Source: Pseudobutyrivibrio sp. YE44
GTDB lineage: Bacteria > Bacillota > Clostridia > Lachnospirales > Lachnospiraceae
Assembly: GCF_900104335.1 (NCBI RefSeq)
Contig: NZ_FMXT01000014.1
Location: 1-58,110 of the forward strand
DNA: 58,110 bases
Direction of reading: 5' to 3'
This document shows, piece by piece, positions 33,873-41,998 of this stretch. How positions within the stretch are numbered: position 1 is the first letter of the stretch; every line of letters begins with the position of its first letter. Under the pieces are notes generated by a model, which was not told where the DNA came from, made no database searches, and was given only the letters and a program-made list of their open reading frames with translations. Position numbers and translations under genes: made by a program.

Positions 33873-35840
33873 ATGGCAAGCAAAGGTAATTATTACATCA
33901 CTACAGCGATTGCTTACACATCAGGTAAGCCACATATCGGAAACACATACGAAATCGTCCTTGCAGATAGCATTGCACGCTTCCGCCGTCAGGAAGGTTA
34001 CAATGTATTCTTCCAGACAGGTACAGATGAGCACGGTCAGAAAATCGAGCTTAAGGCTGCAGAAGCAGGCGTTACACCAAAGGAATTTGTAGATAATATC
34101 TCAGGTCAGGTTAGAAATATTTGGGATTTAATGAACACTTCTTATGACAAGTTCATTCGTACAACAGACGAAGATCATGAGAAGCAGGTTAAGAAGATTT
34201 TCAAGAAGCTTTACGATAAGGGTGATATTTACAAGAGCTCATACGAAGGTCTTTACTGTACACCATGTGAATCCTTCTGGACTGAGTCACAGCTTGTAGA
34301 TGGCAAGTGCCCTGACTGTGGTCGTGAAGTTCAGCCAGCTAAGGAAGAAGCATACTTCTTCAAGATGAGTAAGTATGCTGATCAGCTTATTGAATATATC
34401 AATACACATCCTGAGTTTATTCAGCCTGTATCACGTAAGAATGAAATGATGAACAATTTCCTTCTTCCAGGTCTTCAGGATCTTTGTGTTTCAAGAACAT
34501 CCTTTACTTGGGGTATCCCAGTAGATTTTGATCCAAAGCATGTTGTATATGTATGGCTTGATGCTCTTACAAACTATATCACAGGTATTGGTTACGAATG
34601 TGATGGTGAGTCTACAGATCAGTTTAAGGCTCTTTGGCCAGCAGACCTTCATCTTATTGGAAAAGACATTATCCGATTCCATACAATTTATTGGCCAATC
34701 TTCTTAATGGCACTTGATCTTCCACTTCCAAAGCAGGTATTTGGTCATCCATGGCTTCTTACAAAGGCTGCTGATGGTGGCGACGACAAGATGTCAAAGT
34801 CAAAGGGAAATGTTATCTACGCAGATGAGCTTGTTGATTTCTTTGGCGTAGATGCTGTTAGATATTTCGTGCTTCACGAAATGCCATTCGAAAACGATGG
34901 TGCTATCTCATGGCCACTTATGGTTGAGCGTGTAAACTCAGACCTTGCAAATACACTTGGAAACCTTGTAAATCGTACAATCTCTATGAGCAACAAGTAC
35001 TTTGGTGGAGTTGTTGAGGACAAGGGTGTTACAGAGGATGTAGATGCAGATCTTAAGACAGTAGTTACTGGCACAGTTGCTACAGTAGAGGTTAAGATGG
35101 CAGATCTTCGTGTAGCAGATGCTATTACAGAGGTATTTAATCTTTTCAAGAGATGTAACAAGTATATCGATGAGACAATGCCATGGGCACTTGCAAAGGA
35201 CGAGACAAAGCAAGATAGACTTGCTACTGTTCTTTATAATCTCGTAGAGGGAATTTCAATCGGTGCTACTCTTCTCAAGGCATTTATGCCTGAGACATCA
35301 GAGAAGGTTCTTGCACAGCTTGGTGCAAAGGAAATTGCATACGATGAACTTTCTACATTTGGTCACTATCCAAATGGTGGCAAGGTAACTGATTCACCAG
35401 AGATTCTTTTTGCTCGTCTCGATCTTGATGAGGTTATGGCAAAGGTTGCAGAGCTTCATCCAGTTGAGCCAGAAGAGGCTGATGATGAGGAAGGTATCGA
35501 TATTGAGGCTAAGCCAGAAATCACATTTGATGATTTTATGAAGCTTCAGTTCCAGGTCGGAAAGATTGTTGCCTGCGAGGCAGTTAAGGGCTCTAAAAAG
35601 CTTCTTTGCTCACAGGTTAAGATTGGTTCACAGACAAAGCAGATTGTTTCAGGAATCAGCAAGCACTACTCTCCTGAGGAAATGGTTGGAAAGCGTGTAA
35701 TGGTTCTTGTAAATCTTAAGCCAGCAAAGCTTGCAGGTGTATTATCAGAGGGTATGCTTCTTTGTGCAGAGGATGCAGAAGGAAATCTTGCTCTTATGAC
35801 ACCAGAGAAGGATATGCCTAGTGGCGCAGAAATTTGCTAA
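33873..35840 (+). CDS. metG: Methionyl-tRNA synthetase with C-terminal tRNA-binding domain
   Basis: This 655-residue class I synthetase has the HIGH motif as HIGN (residues 21-24), a zinc-binding knuckle with two CxxC pairs (CTPC and CPDC around residues 129-150), and KMSKS near residue 310. After the anticodon domain comes an acidic linker (EPEEADDEEGIDIEAKPE) and a Trbp111/EMAPII-like tRNA-binding domain (about 550-655, FQVGKIVACEAVKGSKKLL region). That matches the dimeric bacterial MetG form. It probably forms a transcript with the zinc-ribbon gene and possibly with tatD and rsmA, with a long hairpin in the gap. Confidence 0.96.
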   Translation: MASKGNYYITTAIAYTSGKPHIGNTYEIVLADSIARFRRQEGYNVFFQTGTDEHGQKIELKAAEAGVTPKEFVDNISGQVRNIWDLMNTSYDKFIRTTDEDHEKQVKKIFKKLYDKGDIYKSSYEGLYCTPCESFWTESQLVDGKCPDCGREVQPAKEEAYFFKMSKYADQLIEYINTHPEFIQPVSRKNEMMNNFLLPGLQDLCVSRTSFTWGIPVDFDPKHVVYVWLDALTNYITGIGYECDGESTDQFKALWPADLHLIGKDIIRFHTIYWPIFLMALDLPLPKQVFGHPWLLTKAADGGDDKMSKSKGNVIYADELVDFFGVDAVRYFVLHEMPFENDGAISWPLMVERVNSDLANTLGNLVNRTISMSNKYFGGVVEDKGVTEDVDADLKTVVTGTVATVEVKMADLRVADAITEVFNLFKRCNKYIDETMPWALAKDETKQDRLATVLYNLVEGISIGATLLKAFMPETSEKVLAQLGAKEIAYDELSTFGHYPNGGKVTDSPEILFARLDLDEVMAKVAELHPVEPEEADDEEGIDIEAKPEITFDDFMKLQFQVGKIVACEAVKGSKKLLCSQVKIGSQTKQIVSGISKHYSPEEMVGKRVMVLVNLKPAKLAGVLSEGMLLCAEDAEGNLALMTPEKDMPSGAEIC

Positions 35841-35854
35841 GTAATGTATAAATA

Positions 35855-35940
35855 GCCTGTAGGCATCAAGCTCTTAGGTTTCTCAAGCGAAGCTTTCTAT
35901 GGTGAGCTGAGAAACTCTAAGGCTTGTAGCTGTAACAGGC
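35855..35940 (+). ncRNA. Long imperfect RNA hairpin between metG and tatD (unassigned)
   Basis: GCCTGT (35855-35860) pairs with ACAGGC (35935-35940). Inside, CAAGC-TCTTAG-GTTTCTC pairs with GAGAAAC-T-CTAAG-GCTTG with single-base bulges, enclosing an apical part with AAGC-GAA-GCTT. The element fills most of the 124-base metG-tatD gap, has no T tract and matches no RNA family I know. It could be a processing or stability element, a cis-regulator or a dispersed repeat unit. Confidence 0.5.
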
Positions 35941-35964
35941 GAGAGATAAATTAGGTATAGAAGT

Positions 35965-36753
35965 ATGATTTTTGAGACACATGCTCATTATGATGATGAG
36001 AAGTTCGACGAGGATAGAGTCGAACTTCTTTCTCATTTATTGAGAGAAAACAATATTGGAAATATAGTAAACGTTGGTGCAAGCTTTAGAGGCTGTAAAG
36101 ATAGCCTAGAGCTTGCAGAAACCTATGATAATGTTTATGCTGCCATTGGTATTCATCCCGAAGAAATGGATGATTTAACAAGTGAAAATCTTGATTGGAT
36201 AAAGGCTAATGCGTCTCATCCAAAGGTAGTTGCTATTGGTGAAATCGGACTTGATTATTATTGGATAAAAGATGAAGAAGGCCGAGCAAAGCAAAGGGAA
36301 TGGTTTAAAAAGCAGCTTGAACTTGCAAAAGAAGTGGATTTACCAGTGATAATTCATTCACGAGATGCTGCAGAAGATACTTTAAACACAATTGTTGATT
36401 ATAATAAGCAAAGTGAAAGAAAAGGTATTATTCATTGCTATTCATATTCTAAGGAAATAGCGTTAGAATATACTAAGATGGGATGGTTTATAGGTGTTGG
36501 AGGTGTCGTGACCTTCAAAAATTCAAAGAAACTGGTGGAGACAGTACAGGCTATCCCTATTGAAAGTATTGTTTTGGAAACAGATTGTCCATACATGGCG
36601 CCAGTTCCACATCGTGGCCAGCGCAACTCTTCTATTTTCTTAAGCTATGTGGCAGAGAAAATTGCTGAGCTTAAGGGTATGGATGTTAGCGAGGTAGAGC
36701 GTATCACCTATGAAAACGCTCTGAGAATATATTCAAAAGCAAAAAGGAATTAA
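35965..36753 (+). CDS. tatD: TatD-family metal-dependent hydrolase
   Basis: This 262-residue TIM-barrel hydrolase has the metal ligands of the family: the N-terminal HAHYDD (family HxH), a Glu in AIGEIGLDYYW (about residue 93), VIIHSRDA (about 130), a His in GIIHCYS (about 156), and Asp in LETDCPY (about 206). TatD enzymes are 3'-5' exonucleases or D-aminoacyl-tRNA deacylase-like hydrolases. The order metG-tatD-rsmA is conserved in Firmicutes, although rnmV, usually between tatD and rsmA, is absent here. Confidence 0.94.
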   Translation: MIFETHAHYDDEKFDEDRVELLSHLLRENNIGNIVNVGASFRGCKDSLELAETYDNVYAAIGIHPEEMDDLTSENLDWIKANASHPKVVAIGEIGLDYYWIKDEEGRAKQREWFKKQLELAKEVDLPVIIHSRDAAEDTLNTIVDYNKQSERKGIIHCYSYSKEIALEYTKMGWFIGVGGVVTFKNSKKLVETVQAIPIESIVLETDCPYMAPVPHRGQRNSSIFLSYVAEKIAELKGMDVSEVERITYENALRIYSKAKRN

Positions 36754-36756
36754 TCG

Positions 36757-37611
36757 ATGGCATATTTAAGCAATCCAACCTATACAAAGGCTGTTCTTGA
36801 AGCTCATGGTTTTTCTTTTCAAAAGAAATATGGCCAGAACTTCTTAATTGACGGCAATATATTAGATAACATAATAGATGCAGCAGGCATAACAAAGGAT
36901 GATTTTGTTTTGGAAATAGGTCCTGGTATTGGTACTATGACTCAGCGCCTTTGTGAGGAAGCCAGAGAGGTTGTAGCTGTGGAGATTGATAAAACACTTA
37001 TTCCAATCCTTGATGATACTCTCTCCACTTACAAAAACTGGACTGTCATAAATCAGGATGTATTAAAAGTTGACATAAGGGCACTGGCTGAAGAGAAAAA
37101 CGGTGGAAAGCCAATTAAGGTTGTGGCAAATTTGCCATATTATATAACTACACCGATTATTATGGGATTATTTGAGAGTCACGTTCCGCTTGAATCAATT
37201 ACAATTATGATTCAAAAGGAGGTTGCAGACAGAATGCAAGAGGGACCAGGATCAAAAGAGTATGGAGCGCTCTCTCTTGCTGTTCAGTATTATTCGATGC
37301 CACAGATAGTTTGCGATGCACCACCAAGCTGCTTTATGCCACAGCCTAAGGTAACAAGTACAGTTATTAATCTTAAATGTCATAACAAACCACCAGTGGA
37401 ATGCGATGAAAAGCTTTTATTCCAAATTATAAGAGCATCTTTTAACCAAAGAAGAAAGACTTTACAAAATGGTTTGGGAAATGGAACACATTTTTCAAAG
37501 GAGCAGATTGCAGCAGCTATAGAACAGGCAGGTTTTAGTCCTACAATAAGAGGAGAAGCCTTATCCTTAGAGGACTTTGCAAAGCTTACAAATATTTTAA
37601 AGAATATTTAA
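36757..37611 (+). CDS. rsmA: 16S rRNA dimethyladenosine transferase RsmA (KsgA)
   Basis: This 284-residue methyltransferase dimethylates A1518 and A1519 in 16S rRNA. Motifs are KKYGQNFLIDGNI near residue 23, SAM-binding EIGPGIGTMT (about 52-61), VVAVEID, and the catalytic NLPYYITTPI (about 123-132). The C-terminal helical domain has FNQRRKTLQNGL. The ATG is only 4 bases after the tatD stop. Loss of this enzyme gives kasugamycin resistance (family knowledge). Confidence 0.97.
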   Translation: MAYLSNPTYTKAVLEAHGFSFQKKYGQNFLIDGNILDNIIDAAGITKDDFVLEIGPGIGTMTQRLCEEAREVVAVEIDKTLIPILDDTLSTYKNWTVINQDVLKVDIRALAEEKNGGKPIKVVANLPYYITTPIIMGLFESHVPLESITIMIQKEVADRMQEGPGSKEYGALSLAVQYYSMPQIVCDAPPSCFMPQPKVTSTVINLKCHNKPPVECDEKLLFQIIRASFNQRRKTLQNGLGNGTHFSKEQIAAAIEQAGFSPTIRGEALSLEDFAKLTNILKNI

Positions 37612-37636
37612 TATACAGGAGGGGGAGCTTGTATTA

Positions 37637-39241
37637 ATGGATATTCGAACATATAACAGAGAAGTTCAAGTTCTAATAGGTGATATACAATCAAATAGAG
37701 GAAAAGATGCAGCAGCGTTACTTTCTGCCAGTGATAAGCTACTTGCCTATGGTAATGGCATGAAAGATGATGCTTTAGTAGGTTATGCGTATTTTTCAAA
37801 AGGTGAAACATATTACCTTTTGAATGACGCTTCAAATTTCTATTCGCAAATGCTAAATAGCCTAGTTCCATTAGAAAATGCTGGGGAGTGGGAATATGTT
37901 GCTAAGGCCAACAATATGCTTGGAATAGCTTCATTAAATCGAGGAAATGCCCCCTTTGCATTGGATTATTATATTAAGGCCATTAGCATTTGTGAGGATT
38001 ATTCATTGCCTGATATGGAATGGGTAATTCATCTAAATCTCGGTTCTCTATATCTGAATATAGAGGAATATCAGAAATCAATCTCACATACTGAAATTGC
38101 ATATAGATATATTTTGGCTCACAAGGACATGTCAGATTATGTGGAAAATTTAACTTTTGGCTTGCTTGGAATAGGTAGAGCATATTTGAAGTTAGGGCAA
38201 GAATCAAAATTTTTGGAAATTGAAAAGAAGCTTCGTGTAGAGTGCATGCCATACCTAAACGATTTGGAAAAAATAGTAATATACTGCTATTTTGTAAGGG
38301 TTCACGATGCCATGAACGAAAAAGAGGCAAGAGATTATTGGATTGAAAAGGTAAATGAGAATACAAGCACAAGAATGCCAATAATGGACGTATTTGATGA
38401 TTTCTACGATTATCTGGAAATGCTTCTTGCCACAGATAAATATGATGATTTCTTCAAAAGTTATTCTGTTTTAGATGAATTAACAAAACGAACTTCTATT
38501 AAAAATCTTGAAAGAAAATTATTAACTCTCAAGATAAGATATTACCGACGAGTAGGGCAAATTGAGGAGTATAAAATTGCTTCTGTACTGTTCTTTGAGC
38601 TATCAGAATTTATGGAACGAGAGAACAGATTGATGGTTAGTAACATGCTTGTTATGCGAAATTCGTATATGGAGCTTACACAAATCAATAAAAAAGTAGA
38701 GGAGCAGAATACATTTTTACAAAAACGTTCAGAGACAGACCCACTTACAGGGATGTATAATAGACTGAAGCTTAATGAATATAGTGAGGAAGCCTTTGAT
38801 CGAGCATTCGCACATAAGCGAAATATAGCGGTAGAGATTCTTGATATAGATTACTTTAAACAGTTTAATGATAATTATGGTCATCAGGCAGGTGATGACT
38901 GTATCAGGTTTATTGCCGACAAGCTTATTGAACTTTCTCAAGATGAAAGTATTTTCTGTGCCAGATATGGTGGAGATGAGTTTGTAATAATCTATGAAGG
39001 ATTAACAAAAGACGAGGTACTTGCAAAAGCAAATCTATTAAGAGACAGAATATATGATGAGGCAATGGAGCACAAATTTTCATTGTCGGATAGTCGAGTA
39101 ACCATCTCCCAGGGAATATGTTACGGTTTACTTGATGGGGAAACAAGCTATTATGAGTATCTTCAAGGTGCAGATAAAATGCTATATGAAGTAAAGCAAG
39201 AGAGTAGAAATAATATCAAGCTCCTCGAAAAAGAAAAATAG
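37637..39241 (+). CDS. Cytosolic TPR-containing diguanylate cyclase (GGDEF)
   Basis: This 534-residue protein has no signal peptide or membrane segment. Residues 1-350 are helical with TPR-like repeats (for instance AKANNMLGIASLNRGNAPFA and WVIHLNLGSLYLNIEEYQKS). A coiled coil (about 340-370) leads into a GGDEF domain that starts DPLTGMYNRLKL and contains DIDYFKQFND and an intact GGDEF (445-449). The family makes cyclic di-GMP from GTP. The RxxD inhibitory site is not present. There is no EAL or HD-GYP domain. AGGAGGGGGAG forms a very strong ribosome site. It probably links an internal protein-protein signal to c-di-GMP. Confidence 0.9.
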   Translation: MDIRTYNREVQVLIGDIQSNRGKDAAALLSASDKLLAYGNGMKDDALVGYAYFSKGETYYLLNDASNFYSQMLNSLVPLENAGEWEYVAKANNMLGIASLNRGNAPFALDYYIKAISICEDYSLPDMEWVIHLNLGSLYLNIEEYQKSISHTEIAYRYILAHKDMSDYVENLTFGLLGIGRAYLKLGQESKFLEIEKKLRVECMPYLNDLEKIVIYCYFVRVHDAMNEKEARDYWIEKVNENTSTRMPIMDVFDDFYDYLEMLLATDKYDDFFKSYSVLDELTKRTSIKNLERKLLTLKIRYYRRVGQIEEYKIASVLFFELSEFMERENRLMVSNMLVMRNSYMELTQINKKVEEQNTFLQKRSETDPLTGMYNRLKLNEYSEEAFDRAFAHKRNIAVEILDIDYFKQFNDNYGHQAGDDCIRFIADKLIELSQDESIFCARYGGDEFVIIYEGLTKDEVLAKANLLRDRIYDEAMEHKFSLSDSRVTISQGICYGLLDGETSYYEYLQGADKMLYEVKQESRNNIKLLEKEK

Positions 39242-39262
39242 TAATTAATAAGGGAAATAAAA

Positions 39263-41479
39263 ATGAAAAATATAAGGAAAATTTTTGTTGATGACATATT
39301 AAGTCTAGCTAAAAATTTCTTTGCACTTGTGATTGTAGTTGGAATATGCTTTCTTCCAGCACTTTACGCATGGTTCAATATTTACTCCAACTGGGATCCT
39401 TATGGAAATACAGGTGCTTTGAAGCTTGCAGCAGTATCCTTGGATAAGGGATATACTGATGAAGATGGAAACTATCATAATCAGGGAGATACAATAATAG
39501 ATAATCTCCATGAGAATACTGCAGTTAACTGGCAGTTTGTAGATTCATCAGATCAAGCAATTGAAGGCGTATATAGTGGAGAGTATTACGCAGCAGTAGT
39601 TATTGACGAGAATTTTACTTACAACATGTACAATGTACTTACAGATGAAGTAAAGCGTCCTACTCTTCATTTCTACGAGAATCAAAAGAAGAATCCTGTA
39701 GCAACTAAAATTTCAGATACAGTAGTTCAAACCTTACAGAACAACATAAACGTAGCCTTTACAGAAGTTGTTGTTAGTGAGGTTATTTCTGGTGCAGAAA
39801 AAGTATCAGATGATATTAAGGAAGATAACGATATTAATCTTGCCATAGACAACTTAAGGGATTTAAGTAACGATTTATCAGCTCAACAAGAGACAATCAA
39901 AAAGATTATAGAAAACGATGCCAAGCTTAAACAATCTCTTAAGGTGGCAGAAAATGATGCTAGCAATGTAAAGAATCAGGCCAGAAAAACAGCCGAAGCT
40001 GTATACAATAGCAAAAAAACTACAGATAAAGCTGATGTTACACTTAATAGCTATTCAGCTGATGTAGATGCGATGCTTAATCTTATTAATGGTTCATTGT
40101 CTGATATGGATACAAAGCTTAAAGCAGCTGAGGCTACACAAAATGTATCAGAAATCACTACGAGCCTTATAGGTTTAGCAAAGGATGTAGGAGCAATGAA
40201 AGCTGCACTTGATACCTTAAATCCTGAGGCTATAGCAAAAGAAGAGGCAAAGCAGGCCATATCCGATTACTCATCAGAAATTACACTCGTTGAAAATATC
40301 CTGAGAGATATGGGATATGGAGACTACATTGATGCTGGCAAAAAGGCCTATGAATTAAAGAATAAGGCCGAAGATATAGTTCAGTGGAAAGAAGAAGAGA
40401 TTGTTAATAATGCGTCTAACGATATAACAGAAGCAGCAGGCAAAAAAGAAGAAGACCTTAGATTAAAAATTGCTGAGCTTAGAAAACACACAGATTCTTT
40501 ACAGACTAAATACGACAATCAGTTAGTTCCAAAGATTCATAATGGATTAACAAGCCTCAGTGGAAATCTAAATAGCACAAATAGTATGCTTAACTCCCTT
40601 GGAGATACATTTGGCAACTTGATGATAATGTTTACTGCTATCGATAATACAGTAGATGCTGCAAATACTAGCCTAACAAAGACTAGTGACGCTATTGCAT
40701 ATATTAATGGTCGTTTAATTGAGGTAATTGATCAGGTAGATAAAGTTGGTGATGGAGATAAGATAGAGGCTGTTGTAAATGCTCTATCTGGAGATCCAGA
40801 GGTATATGGAAAATTCTTCTCAGAGCCAGTGGAGATAAAGACAGAAGCTGTATATCCAATAGAAAACTACGGTTCAGCTGTGGCACCATTTTATTCAACT
40901 TTAGCCTTTTGGGTTGGAGCTTTAATTCTAACAGCAATTATTAAAGTTCATCCAGATAAAACACAATATCCAGATGCGTCCAAGAGACAATTATTCTTTG
41001 GAAGATATGTCCTATATTGGATATTAGGACAATTACAGGCGGTTGTTATTGTATTAGGAGACTTATTCCTTCTTCACGTACAATGCATACATCCATGGTT
41101 CTTTATGCTTGCAGCATCAGTTATTGCAACAACCTTTACCCTTTTAATCTATTCCTTAGTGGTAACTTGGGGAGATGTAGGAAAGGCATTATCAGTTGTT
41201 ATTGTTGTTATACAGATTGCAGGTAGCTCAGGAACTTATCCTATTGAGCTTTTGCCAGATTTCTTCAAGAAAATGTACATATTCTTCCCATTCCCTTATG
41301 CAATTAATGCAATAAGAGAATGCCTATGTGGAATGTATCATTATGATTATTTGAAGTATCTAGCATGTCTAGGAATATTTATGGTAGTAGCTTTAGTAAT
41401 TGGCTTGTTAATACAGATTCCATTTGAGCCAATTAACCATTACATGGAAGAACGAATGGAAGATACCGAGATGATGTAA
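39263..41479 (+). CDS. YhgE/Pip-type membrane protein, copy 1
   Basis: This 738-residue protein has one N-terminal membrane segment (about residues 17-37, ending LYAWFNIYSNWDPYGN) and a very large extracytoplasmic domain (about 40-545) rich in helices and heptads. A C-terminal bundle of about five to six membrane segments follows (APFYSTLAFWVGALILTAII onward) with LPDFFKKMYIFFPFPYAINA. This is the architecture of YhgE/Pip proteins, related to the phage infection protein and to EsaA of type VIIb secretion, with an ABC-2-like membrane end. The role here is unknown. It starts 21 bases after the GGDEF gene and leads a three-gene run with its paralogue. Confidence 0.86.
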   Translation: MKNIRKIFVDDILSLAKNFFALVIVVGICFLPALYAWFNIYSNWDPYGNTGALKLAAVSLDKGYTDEDGNYHNQGDTIIDNLHENTAVNWQFVDSSDQAIEGVYSGEYYAAVVIDENFTYNMYNVLTDEVKRPTLHFYENQKKNPVATKISDTVVQTLQNNINVAFTEVVVSEVISGAEKVSDDIKEDNDINLAIDNLRDLSNDLSAQQETIKKIIENDAKLKQSLKVAENDASNVKNQARKTAEAVYNSKKTTDKADVTLNSYSADVDAMLNLINGSLSDMDTKLKAAEATQNVSEITTSLIGLAKDVGAMKAALDTLNPEAIAKEEAKQAISDYSSEITLVENILRDMGYGDYIDAGKKAYELKNKAEDIVQWKEEEIVNNASNDITEAAGKKEEDLRLKIAELRKHTDSLQTKYDNQLVPKIHNGLTSLSGNLNSTNSMLNSLGDTFGNLMIMFTAIDNTVDAANTSLTKTSDAIAYINGRLIEVIDQVDKVGDGDKIEAVVNALSGDPEVYGKFFSEPVEIKTEAVYPIENYGSAVAPFYSTLAFWVGALILTAIIKVHPDKTQYPDASKRQLFFGRYVLYWILGQLQAVVIVLGDLFLLHVQCIHPWFFMLAASVIATTFTLLIYSLVVTWGDVGKALSVVIVVIQIAGSSGTYPIELLPDFFKKMYIFFPFPYAINAIRECLCGMYHYDYLKYLACLGIFMVVALVIGLLIQIPFEPINHYMEERMEDTEMM

Positions 41480-41509
41480 TCATCGAGATTGCAGTTTTTG
41501 GAGGCACTC

Positions 41510-41998
41510 ATGAATCAAAAAGAAGAAATGTATGATAAATTCTATAATCTTCAAGAGGAAATACATGTTAAGAATCAAAAGAAAATAAGAGTTGGATTGA
41601 AAGTAAATATCCTTCTTCCCTTGATTTTCTTGGCAATTAGCTTTATTTCAAATAGATCGAAGCTAGTATTCCTTGTATTGTGGATTATTTCATTGTTTGG
41701 TATTTCCTTTTATCTTCTGTACGTGGAATATATGGATTTTAAATTACAGGAGCATCTTAAGGAATTTGGAATACTTGAACAGGATGAAAAACAAGCATTG
41801 ATTGGAAATGAAGTTGTTCAAGGAATAGATGACATTAACAATGTCAGAAAAGAAATGGTGGAAGATATTAAAGAAATCAAAAAGGGTATCAAAGAAGAGA
41901 TTAAGAAAGAAAAGCAAGAAATAAAAAAAGAGAGAGAAGAAATAAAACAAGGGATTAAAAGTGATATCCAATCAGTGGGAGATAAGCTTAAGAAATGA
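41510..41998 (+). CDS. Small membrane protein with C-terminal charged coiled coil
   Basis: This 162-residue protein has a short N-terminal helix, two hydrophobic segments (about residues 32-50 and 53-72), then a long, extremely charged helix rich in K, E and I with heptad-like pattern (IKKEKQEIKKEREEIKQ in the middle). I do not recognise a family. The start is ATG 41510, 5 bases after GGAGG; an upstream TTG at 41489 has no ribosome site. Its stop overlaps the start of the second YhgE/Pip gene (ATGA), so the two are translationally coupled. A cytosolic stalk or adaptor for the membrane pair is plausible but unproven. Confidence 0.78.
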   Translation: MNQKEEMYDKFYNLQEEIHVKNQKKIRVGLKVNILLPLIFLAISFISNRSKLVFLVLWIISLFGISFYLLYVEYMDFKLQEHLKEFGILEQDEKQALIGNEVVQGIDDINNVRKEMVEDIKEIKKGIKEEIKKEKQEIKKEREEIKQGIKSDIQSVGDKLKK

